From positions 1-24,145 of the forward strand of contig CAYWGC010000046.1 in the NCBI GenBank assembly GCA_964457755.1: a stretch of DNA of 24,145 bases, in the 5' to 3' direction. This document shows positions 16,163 through 23,366 of the stretch, one piece after another; positions within the stretch are counted from its first letter, which is position 1; each line of letters starts with the position of its first letter. Position numbers and translations under genes: made by a program. Below the pieces are notes generated by a model. That model did not search any database. It saw only the letters and a list, made by a program, of their open reading frames with translations, and was not told where the DNA came from. The DNA is from Tharpella sp964457755. GTDB lineage: Bacteria; Desulfobacterota; Anaeroferrophillalia; Anaeroferrophillales; Tharpellaceae.

Positions 16163-17083
16163 ATGGCAATACTTATATGCGGTATCGTCGATGGGATTAT
16201 TGAGAAACCCCAAGATGGAACCATCACCATTTTTGAAAGAGGTATGACAGCGATTGGTTATACTATGGATATAGCCTGCTTAAAAAACGAAACGATGACA
16301 AAACAACTCACTGAAAAATATAAGCAAATCAATGCCAGTTATTTCCTGGACCACACCATAATACCATTTCATTTTGGTAACATTGTCGACAATGAGGAGG
16401 AAATGCGGCAGTTTTTAATCAATGCAACCATTCAGCTAAAAGCTCTCATTGACAAGGTGAAGGGAAAGAGCGAGATCATTATTCAGGTTTCCTTTGATGT
16501 TCAGAAGGTCATTGTAGAAATTTCGAAAAATGTGGATATCACCAACAAAATTGCAGTCGGAAAAGCCTTTTTTGATTTATCTCAAAAACACAAAAAAACC
16601 ATCAAACAGGCCCTGAAATCTAAGCTATTTATCCATGCGGCCGATTATAAAGAAACGAATACAGTTAATGAGCCCATTATCATCCTCAATACTTATCTAT
16701 TGGAAAAAGAAAAAAAAGAACTGTTTGATAATGCTCTCGATGAAATTGCTGAAAAATGTGACGACTTTATAGTCTTCAATTATTTAGGCCCTCTTCCTCC
16801 TTATAGCTTTGTATCCACTGAGTTCAATAAGGGTAATTTTGATCTGATCAATGAAGCCAGGCTCGTGCTAGGCCTCAAGGAACAATGCACGTTTGATGAG
16901 GTTAAATCCAATTACCGTAAGATTTCTTTTACTGTCCATCCCGATAAAAACGAAGGTGAAGACAATAAAATGAAGGAGCTCAATGAAGCATACCGTATCA
17001 TAAAGGCTTACTGCAATAGTGGCAATGAAAGTGATTACTCTTTTACCAAAGAGGCAATCGAACGGAGCTTCGTCCATTATTAA
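16163..17083 (+). CDS. Gas vesicle protein GvpL/F fused to a C-terminal J domain
   Basis: The product is 306 aa. Residues about 1-217 are GvpL/F-like: an N-terminal ILICGIVDG strand, the family segment IIPFHFGNIV, and a terminal GPLPPYSF (209-216) that matches GPWPPYSF and GPWPPYNF in the two GvpL/F proteins at the end of the window. Residues about 225-285 form a J domain with LGL at its start, helix II (FDEVKSNYRKISF), the diagnostic HPD at 259-261 followed by KN, and helix III ending LNEAYRIIKAY. J domains stimulate the ATPase of Hsp70/DnaK, so the fusion could bring DnaK to the nascent gas vesicle or to GvpA. AAGGAG precedes the ATG. No Gly/Phe linker or zinc domain is present. The gene looks more A/T-rich than the Cdc48-like gene downstream. 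Confidence 0.82.
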   Translation: MAILICGIVDGIIEKPQDGTITIFERGMTAIGYTMDIACLKNETMTKQLTEKYKQINASYFLDHTIIPFHFGNIVDNEEEMRQFLINATIQLKALIDKVKGKSEIIIQVSFDVQKVIVEISKNVDITNKIAVGKAFFDLSQKHKKTIKQALKSKLFIHAADYKETNTVNEPIIILNTYLLEKEKKELFDNALDEIAEKCDDFIVFNYLGPLPPYSFVSTEFNKGNFDLINEARLVLGLKEQCTFDEVKSNYRKISFTVHPDKNEGEDNKMKELNEAYRIIKAYCNSGNESDYSFTKEAIERSFVHY

Positions 17084-17444
17084 TTTTGTTGAGCGTAAAT
17101 ACATTACGATTGTCCGGCAGGTGAAGATTTTAACCGTACCCCAAGGTTACTTCGTACTAATGGCATATTTATTGTTATAGTGTAGATGGATAAGTTTCAT
17201 TTAATAGTTGAATTGTCTGGTCTGTCGGGGTGAGTTTAATGGAGATCATTGGAAAAAGGGAATATTGGCGGAGGATGTAAAACGGTTTAAGTGGAATGAT
17301 ATCGGCATAAATATGGAAGTTATTCCATAGAACAATTTCCATATTTATGCGTTGGTTTGCAAGTCGCAATTATTTGGCAAGGATCAAATATCCAGTATTC
17401 ATAATCAAGCATTCGCAACCGGAGAGGATAAGCGCAAAATTATC
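17084..17444. other. Intergenic region inside the gas vesicle locus
   Basis: These 361 bases break the otherwise compact locus. They hold a 14-bp perfect inverted repeat (listed separately), a small TAACC/GGTTA hairpin at 17131-17149, and a GG-N10-GC pair at 17354-17367 that only loosely resembles a sigma-54 promoter. A GGAGAGG at 17421-17427 lies too far (17 bases) from the next ATG to be an ideal ribosome binding site. An in-frame extension of the next gene to a TTG at 17352 is open but has no recognisable content. No other gene was supported. Confidence 0.5.
17305..17350. repeat. Inverted repeat, 14-bp perfect arms, within the gas vesicle locus
   Basis: GCATAAATATGGAA (17305-17318) and TTCCATATTTATGC (17337-17350) are exact reverse complements with an 18-base spacer. 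In RNA the stem extends to about 17 pairs through a G-U and two A-U pairs. There is no T-run after it, so it does not look like an intrinsic terminator. It ends about 95 bases before the next gene and could be an operator, an mRNA processing or stability element, or a small mobile remnant. Confidence 0.75.
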
Positions 17445-18113
17445 ATGCCTAAAAACAACAACCCAGATTCGGTGAACCAAGGAAGAAAGCTGATATACAT
17501 TCCGATCCTTCATACCCAAGACGATATGGGTTCTTTTAGTGAATTGATTCGGGAAGCGTCTCTTGAAAAACATGGAAAGAAATTATGGGACCAGAAGGTA
17601 GACCTGATAAATGAAATATGGGCGGAAATCAACCAGAAAGTCAAGGAATTGGAGTTTGAGTATGAAAAGACCCGTCTTTATCAGGATGGCTTGCCCGTAT
17701 GTGATCGAGAGCTTGAGATTGTAACGGAAATCGCCAAGACTGGAAGCTTGAATCATCAACTCCTTATCAGTTTGCTGGAAAGAGGCGCCATTCTTATGGG
17801 GACGGAATGCACAGAGCTTTTAGTGGAAGAATACAACCTTGTAAAAAAGATTATGGCCGCCGGCAATATCGAAGAAGCGGGCAAGATAGAAGCATCTCAA
17901 AAGGCGTTAAGTGATAATCTGCTCAAGAAACGTGATCAGTATATTGCCGAACGTATTAATAATACCTTGGGTGCCGGCGAAACCGGCATTCTATTTCTGG
18001 GTATGCTGCACTCGCTGGAAAATCTGCTGGACAACGATATCCTTGTAACATATCCACTTTTTAAACCATATAAGATGATGACTAAAGGGAAATCACGAGA
18101 TCTAGAGAAATAG
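17445..18113 (+). CDS. Protein with paired xxxH motifs, possibly TraB/TIKI-fold; gas vesicle locus
   Basis: The product is 222 aa from the ATG at 17445. I do not recognise a named family with certainty. The N-terminal strand KLIYIPILH places PILH at 20-23. Near the C-terminus the strand ILFLGMLH places GMLH at 186-189, preceded by a helix with AERINNTL. The middle is helical and charged, with a Glu-rich stretch RGAILMGTECTELLVEEY. In the TraB/PrgY/TIKI fold, two GxxH motifs at the ends of the first and a late strand, plus conserved Glu and Arg, form the proposed metal site; the pattern here matches if Pro replaces the first Gly. There is no signal peptide or membrane segment. It lies between GvpL/F-J and the sigma-54 activator, so a gas vesicle role is likely by context only. 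Confidence 0.6.
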   Translation: MPKNNNPDSVNQGRKLIYIPILHTQDDMGSFSELIREASLEKHGKKLWDQKVDLINEIWAEINQKVKELEFEYEKTRLYQDGLPVCDRELEIVTEIAKTGSLNHQLLISLLERGAILMGTECTELLVEEYNLVKKIMAAGNIEEAGKIEASQKALSDNLLKKRDQYIAERINNTLGAGETGILFLGMLHSLENLLDNDILVTYPLFKPYKMMTKGKSRDLEK

Positions 18114-18182
18114 TTCCCAACTGTTGAAAAAATTACCAGCCAATAAGGTAAACCGTGTACCTGACATCCAGAGAACAATGAA

Positions 18183-19604
18183 ATGAACCCAAAGTCTCCC
18201 AGAGTGTTGATTGTTGACGATGAGGCAGAGATTTGTTTTCTCCTCGCCCGTTTGATGATTGAAAATAAATTTGAAGTTGAAACTGCCCAAGATGGGCCAA
18301 CGGCCCTGCAATTAATTCTATCTGCGTCGCCGGATGTCATGCTTCTGGATTTACGGTTGCCGGACATGGATGGTAAGGAAATCCTGCGAGCGGCAAAGGA
18401 TATTGATCCGGATTTGCCAATTATCGTGATAACTGGCTATGCCGATGTTTCAGGCGCGGTAGAAATGATGAGGGCCGGGGCTCACGATTATCTGGCCAAG
18501 CCCTTTGATCATAACGAAGTAGTTAGAGTTGTGCATCGTGCGGTTGCCGAGCGCCACCTCAAAACCAAACTCAAGAACCTCTCCAGCCGGGTCAATGAAA
18601 CCTCCTCTTTAAGTAAAATGATGGGCTCAAGCAATGCCGTACGCCAGCTTATTACCGAGGTTAACAGGGTAGCGTGCTCGAATTTCACCGTAATTATTTC
18701 CGGAGAAACAGGTTGTGGCAAGGAACTTGTAGCCCAGGCGATCCATTATGCTAGTAATCTGTCGGCGGAGCCATTTATAGCTATTGATTGCGGGGCCTTA
18801 CCGCCGACCCTTTTGGAAAGTGAACTGTTTGGCCACGAAAAAGGGGCGTTTACCGGCGCAGTAACTCAAAAACGAGGAAAATTTGAAGAGGCCGGGAATG
18901 GAACCATCTTGCTGGATGAGATTTCCAATATGCCCTTTGATGCGCAGGCCAAACTATTAAGACTGCTTCAGGAAAAAAAGGGGTACAGGGTTGGCGGCAC
19001 TGAAACCTTTACAATGGATGCTCGCCTTCTGGTTGCCAGTAACCAGAACCTGGAGACCGCTGTTTCCGAAGGTAATTTCCGTAGTGATCTTTTCTATAGA
19101 TTGAACGAATATATCATCAAAATACCATCACTTCGCAAACGAAAAGAAGATATTCCTTACCTTGCCAATCGATTTATGAAAAATACATCTGATGAACTTG
19201 GCAAAAATGTGGCCGGGATTTCTCCTTCAGCCATGGAGATTCTCATATCCTATGATTGGCCGGGAAACGTTCGGCAGCTGCGTTCAACCATCCGCCGGGC
19301 CGTACTTCTTGCCAACGAGATAATCACCGAGAGGGAGCTTAAGCAACTTGAAACCCCGATCTCCGGAATAGATGTTCATCCGGCAAACAGCCACGATTTT
19401 CCATGGGGTGACTGTTCATTAAAGGAAATCGTAAAAAAAAGTACAAATGAAGTTGAAAAGGAGATTCTTCAGCAGACGTTAAAGCATACAGGCGGAAATA
19501 AGGCTAAGGCGGCCCGCATACTGCGGATAGATTACAAAACGATTCACACCAAGATAAAATTGTTTGGAATCCCAAAAAATGGAGGAACTTATGACAAAAG
19601 ATGA
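18183..19604 (+). CDS. NtrC-family sigma-54-dependent response regulator
   Basis: The product is 473 aa. Its receiver is intact: D12 and D13 acidic pocket, D56 phosphorylation site in LLDLRLPDMDG, T84 and K106. The AAA+ domain has Walker A GETGCGKE from G174, the sigma-54-contacting loop GAFTGA at 221-226, Walker B GTILLDEI and the RxDLFYRL sensor segment. A Fis-type helix-turn-helix ends the protein (GGNKAKAARILRIDYKTIHTKIK). On phosphorylation it should activate sigma-54 promoters. Its place inside the gas vesicle locus, with the GvpH gene starting 14 bases before its stop, suggests it controls vesicle genes. The cognate kinase may be the hybrid kinase upstream at 13709, whose own receiver is degenerate, but that is inference. 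The ribosome binding site is weak. Confidence 0.93.
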   Translation: MNPKSPRVLIVDDEAEICFLLARLMIENKFEVETAQDGPTALQLILSASPDVMLLDLRLPDMDGKEILRAAKDIDPDLPIIVITGYADVSGAVEMMRAGAHDYLAKPFDHNEVVRVVHRAVAERHLKTKLKNLSSRVNETSSLSKMMGSSNAVRQLITEVNRVACSNFTVIISGETGCGKELVAQAIHYASNLSAEPFIAIDCGALPPTLLESELFGHEKGAFTGAVTQKRGKFEEAGNGTILLDEISNMPFDAQAKLLRLLQEKKGYRVGGTETFTMDARLLVASNQNLETAVSEGNFRSDLFYRLNEYIIKIPSLRKRKEDIPYLANRFMKNTSDELGKNVAGISPSAMEILISYDWPGNVRQLRSTIRRAVLLANEIITERELKQLETPISGIDVHPANSHDFPWGDCSLKEIVKKSTNEVEKEILQQTLKHTGGNKAKAARILRIDYKTIHTKIKLFGIPKNGGTYDKR

Positions 19605-20112
19605 GAATCTAAAGAAAGAGCGTCGGGGTGGCTTTGAGGGAATGCTGGGAGGGCTCTCTGATCTTCTCGAAAAAATCGGAGATTTAGCTGAAAAAGGCGA
19701 GCAACTTTCCAAGTCTGGGACGTTTGAAGGCAAAGATAAAGACATTAAAGGGGTGTACGGTTTCTCCATTAAAACCGATCTGGGAAAGAGAGGTGATAGT
19801 GATGGGGTTAAGGTGGAGCCCTTTGGCAACATCCGTAAAGATGAAAAAACCGGAGAATCGGTGGTTCAGGAAATCCAGGAACCAATGGTCGACATCTTTG
19901 AAGAGCAGGATCATACATTGATAGTGGCTGAGCTGCCCGGAATAGGTGTCAAGGATGTAAAGATTGATATCAAGGATGATCTGTTGACCATTTATGCTGA
20001 AAAGGGAGAAAAAAAATACCGCAAGGAGATATTATTGCCGAAGACCTATGCAAAGGAAAAAATGCGGTTTTCATGTAATAATGGCATTCTGGAGATTAAG
20101 TGCGTCGCATAA
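19591..20112 (+). CDS. gvpH: GvpH-type gas vesicle protein with Hsp20/alpha-crystallin domain
   Basis: The product is 173 aa from the ATG at 19591, which has GGAGG five bases upstream; in-frame ATG 19579 and TTG 19564 lie before or on that site and are less likely. The N-terminus RRGGFEGMLGGLSDLLEKI (11-29), then LAEKGEQL, GVYGFSIKT (54-62) and VEPFGNIR (75-82), is the characteristic GvpH leader. Residues 97-173 form an alpha-crystallin-like domain (EPMVDIFEE, VAELPGI, NNGILEIKCVA). GvpH is a small heat-shock-like protein of gas vesicle clusters; in haloarchaea it interacts with other accessory Gvp proteins and affects stability or regulation. It overlaps the activator gene by 14 bases, so the pair is translationally coupled. 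The short C-terminus lacks the I-x-I/V oligomerisation tail of typical Hsp20 proteins. Confidence 0.88.
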   Translation: MTKDENLKKERRGGFEGMLGGLSDLLEKIGDLAEKGEQLSKSGTFEGKDKDIKGVYGFSIKTDLGKRGDSDGVKVEPFGNIRKDEKTGESVVQEIQEPMVDIFEEQDHTLIVAELPGIGVKDVKIDIKDDLLTIYAEKGEKKYRKEILLPKTYAKEKMRFSCNNGILEIKCVA

Positions 20113-20214
20113 CGATACGAGGTGGGAAGAGATGCAACCGGCGGCCGGCTCTCTGTTGGCAACTGTTTATCCGCTAGTTTGCAACAAATATGAATTAACT
20201 GAGGACGGGGAAAA

Positions 20215-22368
20215 ATGGCAAAAAATACTGGGTCACTGAAGCTTAAAGTAACCGAAGCCCTAAGTAAGGATGTGGGGCGTGCCTTAGCCCGCATGGGTCC
20301 CGAAGACATTGAAAGGTTGAATATTACGGTCGGCGATTTTGTGGAGATAATCGGCAAAAGAAAGAGCGCCTGCAAGGTAATGCCGGCGTATAAGGAACTC
20401 CGGGAGCAGTCTCGGATCCAACTCGATGGGATTACCAGGGAGAATGCCGGGGCGGGAATCGACGATTTTGTTCAGGTAAACAAGATCTCTTGCCAACCGG
20501 CAGACCGGGTTACGCTTACCCCGATTAATATTGCCCCGGCGGATCGTGATCTAAAATATATCGGCAGCCTGCTCGACGGGCTGCCTGTACAAAAGGACGA
20601 CCGCATTCGAGCCACCTTGTTCGGTAGCCGTTCAGCTGATTTCAAGGTGGAAAATACGACCCCCAAAGGGCCGGTGTTTATCAACCCAACAACTGAACTG
20701 GTCATCGGCAAGGCCAAGGCAAAAGTAGTGGAGCCCCGAGGCACTGTATCATATGAAGACATAGGCGGACTCAAACCACAGATGCAAAGGATCAGGGAGA
20801 TGATAGAACTTCCTCTCCGTTACCCTGAGGTGTTTGAACGTTTGGGGATTGATCCTCCTAAAGGTGTTCTTCTGCACGGCCCGCCGGGATGCGGAAAAAC
20901 CCTTATTGCCCGGTCGATTGCCCATGAGACGGAGGCCAACTTTTTTTCCATCAGCGGTCCTGAGATTATTCATAAGTTTTATGGGGAAAGCGAAGCCCAT
21001 TTGCGCAAGATTTTCGAAGAGGCTGGCAAAAAGGGGCCAAGTATCGTTTTTTTAGACGAGATTGATGCCATCGCTCCGAAACGTGAAAAAGTGGTTGGTG
21101 ATGTTGAGAAACGTGTGGTCGCTCAACTTCTGGCCCTGATGGACGGTTTGAAGCAACGCCAAAATATTATTGTAATTGCTGCCACCAATATCCCCAATGC
21201 TCTCGATCCAGCACTGCGCCGGCCAGGTCGGTTTGACCGGGAGATAGCCATTCCTATTCCCGACCGCAAAGGAAGGCTTGAAATTCTGGAAATTTACAGT
21301 CGCGGCATGCCTCTGGGACAGGATGTGGACATGGACCATAATGCAGAGATTACCCATGGCTTTGTTGGAGCTGATCTAGAGGCGTTTTGCCGAGAAGCGG
21401 CAATGAGTTGCCTGCGCCGGATTATGCCGGACATAAATTTTGCTATGACTAGCATTCCTTATGATCAACTGGCAAAACTTGAGGTCCATCGTGATGACTT
21501 TGCAGTGGCCCTGCGTGAAGTTGAACCGTCAGCTATTCGTGAGGTATTTGTTGAGGTTCCGGATGTTAAATGGGATGATATCGGCGGCCATGAGACGCTT
21601 AAAGAACGTTTAAAGGAAGCGGTGGAATGGCCCCTGAAATATTCCTCTCTTTTTGAAAAAGCGGGATGTCGTCCGCCCAAGGGTATTCTCATTGCCGGGC
21701 CTCCTGGATGCGGTAAAACCTTATTGGCAAAAGCCATCGCCAATGAAAGCAAGGTTAATTTTATATCTGTCAAGGGGCCGGCCCTTTTATCGAAATTTGT
21801 CGGCGAATCAGAGCAGGGAGTGCGCGAGATCTTTCATAAGGCCAAGCAGGCTGCACCCTGTATTATTTTTTTTGACGAGATTGATGGGCTGGTACCAATG
21901 CGTAGCGGTAGTTCCACGGATTCAGGCGTGGCCGATCGGGTTCTCAGCCAGTTTCTGTCCGAACTTGACGGGATAGAAGAGTTGAAAGGTGTCCTGGTGC
22001 TGGGAGCTACGAACAGAATTGACATGCTCGATGCGGCGATCCTCAGGCCGGGCCGGTTTGATGAGATTATCGAGATTCCAATGGCCGACGAAAGAGACCG
22101 CAAAGAGATATTTGCCGTACATCTTAAAAACAAGCCGCTGGCTCCGGAAATAAGTAATGATGACCTTGCCGCTCGAACAGAGGGTTTCAGCGGCGCCGAG
22201 ATTGCATCTGTTTGCAACAAGGCAGCTATTATGGCTGTACGGCGTATTGTGGATGGTGGACTCGGGGAAGAAATCTCATTGACCAAGGCTGAGGTTCGCA
22301 TTGAGAGTGATGATATTAATAACACCTTGGAAGAGGTGCGACAAACAAAGAAGAACCTCGAAATATAG
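20215..22368 (+). CDS. Cdc48/VAT-type double AAA+ ATPase in the gas vesicle locus
   Basis: The product is 717 aa. An N-terminal Cdc48 substrate-recognition domain (about 4-190, starting LKLKVTEALSKDVGRALARM) is followed by two AAA+ modules. D1 has GPPGCGKT at 222-229, Walker B D281/E282 and ALRRPGRFD. D2 has GPPGCGKT at 495-502, Walker B D554/E555 and ILRPGRFD. Both modules therefore look active. Cdc48/VAT proteins are hexameric unfoldases that pull proteins out of complexes. This differs from GvpN, the MoxR-type AAA+ protein common in gas vesicle clusters. Its neighbours suggest it remodels or extracts gas vesicle proteins, perhaps GvpA, during assembly or breakdown. The C-terminus (KNLEI) shows no obvious proteasome-docking HbYX tail. 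A purine-rich stretch (GAGGACGGGG) precedes the ATG. Confidence 0.92.
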   Translation: MAKNTGSLKLKVTEALSKDVGRALARMGPEDIERLNITVGDFVEIIGKRKSACKVMPAYKELREQSRIQLDGITRENAGAGIDDFVQVNKISCQPADRVTLTPINIAPADRDLKYIGSLLDGLPVQKDDRIRATLFGSRSADFKVENTTPKGPVFINPTTELVIGKAKAKVVEPRGTVSYEDIGGLKPQMQRIREMIELPLRYPEVFERLGIDPPKGVLLHGPPGCGKTLIARSIAHETEANFFSISGPEIIHKFYGESEAHLRKIFEEAGKKGPSIVFLDEIDAIAPKREKVVGDVEKRVVAQLLALMDGLKQRQNIIVIAATNIPNALDPALRRPGRFDREIAIPIPDRKGRLEILEIYSRGMPLGQDVDMDHNAEITHGFVGADLEAFCREAAMSCLRRIMPDINFAMTSIPYDQLAKLEVHRDDFAVALREVEPSAIREVFVEVPDVKWDDIGGHETLKERLKEAVEWPLKYSSLFEKAGCRPPKGILIAGPPGCGKTLLAKAIANESKVNFISVKGPALLSKFVGESEQGVREIFHKAKQAAPCIIFFDEIDGLVPMRSGSSTDSGVADRVLSQFLSELDGIEELKGVLVLGATNRIDMLDAAILRPGRFDEIIEIPMADERDRKEIFAVHLKNKPLAPEISNDDLAARTEGFSGAEIASVCNKAAIMAVRRIVDGGLGEEISLTKAEVRIESDDINNTLEEVRQTKKNLEI

Positions 22369-22369
22369 G

Positions 22370-22389
22370 GGAAATATTTCCAATTTTTT
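22370..22389 (+). terminator. Possible weak terminator after the Cdc48-like gene
   Basis: GGAAATATTTCC (22370-22381) is a perfect palindrome just after the stop and is followed by six T (22384-22389). The stem is short and A/U-rich, with little room for a loop, so any termination would be partial. It might equally be an operator half-site pair. Confidence 0.22.
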
Positions 22390-22504
22390 AAAGATGTCCT
22401 GAAATATTGTCAGTCAAGCAGATGTCGATGTTTAAATTGAAACTTTAGGGGGCAGCAATCCTCTATTTTCGACGGTTATTTTTCAAGAAACCATGAGGTT
22501 GTAG

Positions 22505-23341
22505 TTGGAACTGACTTCGCAACATAAGCAGACAGAAAATACCGGTGAGGCGATATATTTGTACTGTCTGGCGCACGCCGACTTTCTGTCGTCGGTTGCA
22601 GGAACCGGGGTGGATGAACGCTATGCCATTACGTTGTTGCGGCGACATGATATCGTGGCAGTGTGGAGCAAGGTGTCTCTTGATGATTTCTGTGGGGTGA
22701 CCGCTCCATCCAAACTAAAAGATATTGCCTGGGTCGGGCCTCGTGCTTGTCGGCACGAAAAGGTTGTGGAACAGATCATGTCACAGTCTCCAGTGCTGCC
22801 AACCCGGTTCGGCACCATTTTTTCGTCGTTTGCCGGATTGGAAAAGCTTCTCGAAAAACACCACGATGAGGTCTTACAGTTTTTGTCCCAGGTGTCAGAA
22901 CGGGAAGAATGGTCTGTTAAAGGTTTTTTAGATCGGGACCGGGCAAAAGAGGAACTTTTAGCACTGGAATTTTCCAAGCAAAAAAAACATCTTGCCTTAT
23001 TGTCTCCGGGCAAGCGTTATTTTCAGGAACAGCAAATCCGTAAGACTGTGGAGCAGGAATTAAACAATTGGTTACAGGAGATTTGCAACGGCATAGCCGA
23101 GTCTTTAAACCATTCTGCCACCGATTTTTCTGAGCGAACGGTACTTTCTCGCAATGCCACAGGTATGGATATGGATATGATATTGAACTGGGCTTTTCTG
23201 GTTCCCCAGGAGGTGACGGCGGCATTTCACACCCTGATCGATAAAGCCAATAAAGATCATGACTGCCATGGCCTGATGTTTGTCCTGTCCGGTCCGTGGC
23301 CACCCTACAGTTTCTGCCCCACTCTGGACACTCTGACTTGA
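22505..23341 (+). CDS. gvpL/F: Gas vesicle protein GvpL/GvpF family
   Basis: The product is up to 278 aa. The GvpL/F pattern is clear: an N-terminal strand AIYLYCLAHADF, the segment VLPTRFGTIFSS, a charged helical middle, and the C-terminal VLSGPWPPYSF (GPWPPYSF at 263-270). GvpL/F proteins are accessory or minor components that bind GvpA and take part in vesicle assembly in the cytoplasm. The start is decided by an in-frame TAG at 22502, directly before a TTG at 22505; GAGG lies six bases upstream of this TTG. The first in-frame alternative is well inside the conserved domain, so TTG is the best start. A gap of 136 bases separates it from the Cdc48-like gene, and the next GvpL/F gene follows 19 bases later. 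Confidence 0.88.
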   Translation: MELTSQHKQTENTGEAIYLYCLAHADFLSSVAGTGVDERYAITLLRRHDIVAVWSKVSLDDFCGVTAPSKLKDIAWVGPRACRHEKVVEQIMSQSPVLPTRFGTIFSSFAGLEKLLEKHHDEVLQFLSQVSEREEWSVKGFLDRDRAKEELLALEFSKQKKHLALLSPGKRYFQEQQIRKTVEQELNNWLQEICNGIAESLNHSATDFSERTVLSRNATGMDMDMILNWAFLVPQEVTAAFHTLIDKANKDHDCHGLMFVLSGPWPPYSFCPTLDTLT

Positions 23342-23366
23342 TTAATTGTAGCTTTAAAAAGTGCCT

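Noticed and set aside
17354..17367. Sigma-54 -24/-12 promoter before the TraB-like gene
   Set aside because: GG-N10-GC is present but the flanking bases match poorly, and similar pairs (for example GG at 20147 and GC at 20159) occur by chance.
21834..22325. 163-aa open frame on the minus strand inside the Cdc48-like gene
   Set aside because: It is antisense to a strongly recognised AAA+ domain, has low-complexity Ser/Arg-rich composition and no ribosome binding site; it is a shadow of the real gene.
20215..22368. GvpN identity for the AAA+ protein in the gas vesicle locus
   Set aside because: GvpN is a single MoxR-type AAA+ module of about half this length; this protein has the N-D1-D2 layout of Cdc48/VAT.
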